NCBI GenBank assembly: GCA_017546845.1
Contig: JAFYRS010000078.1
Coordinates: forward strand, 1-47,977
Direction: 5' to 3'
Source of the DNA: Akkermansia sp.
Lineage (GTDB): Bacteria; Verrucomicrobiota; Verrucomicrobiia; Verrucomicrobiales; Akkermansiaceae
Length of the DNA: 47,977 nucleotides
Shown here: one piece after another, positions 46,581-47,977 of the stretch
How the letters are laid out: every line of letters begins with the position of its first letter
Numbering within the stretch: position 1 is the stretch's first letter
Position numbers and translations under genes: made by a program
Notes under the pieces: generated by a model
Told to the model about the DNA's origin: nothing
Seen by the model: the letters and a program-made list of their open reading frames with translations, nothing else
The model's database searches: none

Positions 46581-47459
46581 CTATTTGCTCACTTGCGCAA
46601 ACAACAAACGCTCCAGAATATTCTGCAAGCGGGTATCTCCATAACATCCCTCCTGCAGCAAGGCGTCGCCCTGCGCCCGCAATGACGGCGTAAGCGCAGC
46701 ATACATCGCACGCAGCTGCTCCACCGCACCGGCTGCGCCGTCCGGGTCATCGTTTCTGTAAAGCCGTATAAGTTCTGACAGCTCCTGGTAGCGTTTGTTT
46801 CCGGAAAGCAGTTCCTCCTGCACAGCTGCCGCCGTTTCTGCAGTCTTCACCCTGGACAACGCCCGGCCAACCCGCAGCATAATCTCACGCTGCTCCTCCG
46901 TTGCACGGCGAATACGGAGCTCTGTATCGGCGTGTTTCTGCGCTTCATCGCTATACCCCAGCTTCAGATATGCATGCAGCTCGGGAGTATCAGGCACGTG
47001 CGGCAAAAGCCGCACCCGCTCATACACCAGCAAATGCCGTTCCTGCTGCTCCAGCGTTTTTAAGCGGAACTCGCTTATCAATTCCACAAAACCATCTATC
47101 GCCGAAAAACCGCACCCCAGGTCAGACAGCCGGGCCTGCAGCGCAGCCCGCAAGGCATCAATCTCCTGGCGCGCCTTCTGGTTTGCCAGAACAAGCTGCT
47201 GCACGGCCGCTGCTCTCATCTCAGGCTCGCCTGTATTCTCCAACGCGCACACCCGTTCATACAAGGCATCATTATATACCGCTGAACGCTCCAGGATTTC
47301 GCGCAATGCGGCATGCTCCGGCGTTTCATCCGGTTTACCGGCCTGCTCTGGTTTTGCAGGCAAAGATACGCGCCGCCGGCGCCGCTGCCCCAGCACCACA
47401 CCTGCCGCGCCGGCCAATAACAACCCAGCCACTAATCCTGCTACACTCTTTCCTTTCAT
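46581..47459 (-). CDS. membrane-anchored helical protein, first gene of the envelope operon
   Basis: 292 residues. One membrane helix near the N-terminus (residues 5-24, AGLVAGLLLAGAAGVVLG) is followed by a basic stretch (QRRRRRVS) and a long mostly helical, coiled-coil-like body (QLVLANQKARQEIDALRAAL; FRLKTLEQQERHLLVYERVR). It has no recognised domain. It is followed by the ABC transporter after 61 bases. A promoter and a palindrome lie upstream. It may be a scaffold or adaptor for the transporter; this is inference from the gene order. Confidence 0.72.
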   Translation of the reverse strand: MKGKSVAGLVAGLLLAGAAGVVLGQRRRRRVSLPAKPEQAGKPDETPEHAALREILERSAVYNDALYERVCALENTGEPEMRAAAVQQLVLANQKARQEIDALRAALQARLSDLGCGFSAIDGFVELISEFRLKTLEQQERHLLVYERVRLLPHVPDTPELHAYLKLGYSDEAQKHADTELRIRRATEEQREIMLRVGRALSRVKTAETAAAVQEELLSGNKRYQELSELIRLYRNDDPDGAAGAVEQLRAMYAALTPSLRAQGDALLQEGCYGDTRLQNILERLLFAQVSK

Positions 47460-47472
47460 ATCGCGCCATTCA

Positions 47473-47527
47473 TGCAGTTCAACTGCAAAACCGCATCAGT
47501 CTAGCCTATACGATACTGTAGCGTCAA
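47473..47527 (-). promoter_or_regulatory. promoter and palindrome before the envelope operon
   Basis: On the minus strand TTGACG (47527-47522), an 18-base spacer and TAGACT (47503-47498). A palindrome TGCAGTT-C-AACTGCA (47473-47487, 15 bases) lies just downstream of the expected start, in a leader of about 30 bases. It could be an operator or a leader hairpin. Confidence 0.4.
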
Positions 47528-47549
47528 GCGTATTTTTAACATTTCAAAC

Positions 47550-47586
47550 AGAAAAGCCTGCATACGCAAGGCATGCAGGCTTTTCT
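47550..47586 (-). terminator. terminator of rpsD
   Basis: AGAAAAGCCTGCAT (47550-47563) and ATGCAGGCTTTTCT (47573-47586) form a perfect 14-bp stem with a 9-base loop, 31 bases past the rpsD stop. On the minus strand the stem is followed by GTTTGAAATG, with a T-rich descending arm, so it fits a Rho-independent terminator. Confidence 0.8.
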
Positions 47587-47617
47587 GTAATGTTTCGTTC
47601 GCGAAACGCGGCGCAGA

Positions 47618-47977
47618 TTAGCGGGAGTAGAGCTCCACGATGAGCTGCACGTTCACGATGGGGGCAATCTCCTCAACGGAGGGGATGCGGGTCACCTTGC
47701 CGCTGAGCTTGGCGGTGTCAACCTCCAGCCAGTCGGGGGTGGTGGCGCTGGCGGCAAGCTCAACGAAGCGGTTGGCCAGAGCCTGGGAGCGAGCCTTGGC
47801 AGCAACGCTGATCACGTCGCCGGGCTTGCAGCAGTAGGAAGCGATGTTCACCTTCTTGCCATTCACGGTCACGTGGCCGTGGGACACCATCTGACGAGCA
47901 GCGGCGCGGGTATTGGCAAAGTTGAGGCGATAGATGATGTTGTCGAGGCGGAGCTCCAGCAGCTGAACGAGGATCTC
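47618..47977 (-). CDS. rpsD: 30S ribosomal protein S4, C-terminal part (5' end outside window)
   Basis: The last 119 residues of S4, a primary 16S rRNA-binding protein that starts small-subunit assembly. The S4 RNA-binding domain is clear: [35 protein letters not shown] and the end with [10 protein letters not shown]. The frame stays open to the window edge, so the true start lies beyond. A strong hairpin terminator follows. Confidence 0.95.
   Translation of the reverse strand, partial: EILVQLLELRLDNIIYRLNFANTRAAARQMVSHGHVTVNGKKVNIASYCCKPGDVISVAAKARSQALANRFVELAASATTPDWLEVDTAKLSGKVTRIPSVEEIAPIVNVQLIVELYSR

Overview
The window reads as one contiguous piece of a Verrucomicrobiota chromosome, most likely Akkermansia-like. 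The clearest pointer is a 43-residue small basic protein at 851-982, which I recall as a Chlamydiae/Verrucomicrobia-restricted family. Other support comes from a gut-anaerobe style gene set, moderately high GC, tightly packed genes with 1-4 base overlaps, and the near absence of Shine-Dalgarno sequences. I see no phage, insertion sequence or CRISPR array. Housekeeping genes dominate, with several clusters of exported proteins of unknown function. All family names come from reading the translated sequence; no database search was run.

Layout. 1-4000: partial tRNA, flavodoxin-family protein, small basic protein, ketopantoate reductase, a membrane-anchored helical-repeat protein, a heptamer tandem repeat and a XerC/D recombinase. 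4000-7340: a secreted protein, a membrane protein, a metallo-beta-lactamase-fold hydrolase, a DEAD-box helicase and RuvC. 7355-7600: an unusual array of short hairpins joined by a conserved 8-base linker. 7616-12200: a PoxB-like pyruvate oxidase behind its probable HTH regulator, a LolA-like/TPR gene pair and a DoxX/MauE-type protein. 12200-18970: Xaa-Pro aminopeptidase, NDP kinase, two tandem peptidoglycan amidases, then cmk-plsC-recF.

18970-35440 is a long minus-strand stretch. It holds SufS coupled to an unknown conserved protein, a class A penicillin-binding protein whose transpeptidase motifs look degraded, a CstA-type carrier, three exported or membrane proteins (one with a transglutaminase-like core and a discoidin-like C-terminus), an anti-sigma-like protein, a short HemA, a CobA-HemD fusion and a lipoprotein polysaccharide deacetylase. 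35540-41523: iron alcohol dehydrogenase, a small unknown protein, an M23 peptidase, NadD, an aspartate aminotransferase, a bile-acid-symporter-family carrier and an ECF-type sigma factor. 41530-47977: GluQ-RS, a four-gene envelope operon built around an ABCG-like half-transporter, and the end of rpsD.

A recurring signal is a sigma-70-like promoter whose -10 hexamer lies only 6-10 bases before the start codon, for example at 1139, 4947, 11599, 11702, 16618, 31014, 36779, 37151 and 40861. Many transcripts here are therefore probably leaderless or nearly so. I used this signal to choose several starts. The -35 boxes often read TTGC followed by two bases rather than TTGACA. The strongest candidates for undescribed biology are the hairpin array, the 42420-47459 envelope operon, the 25796-31014 exported cluster and the apparently transpeptidase-dead PBP.
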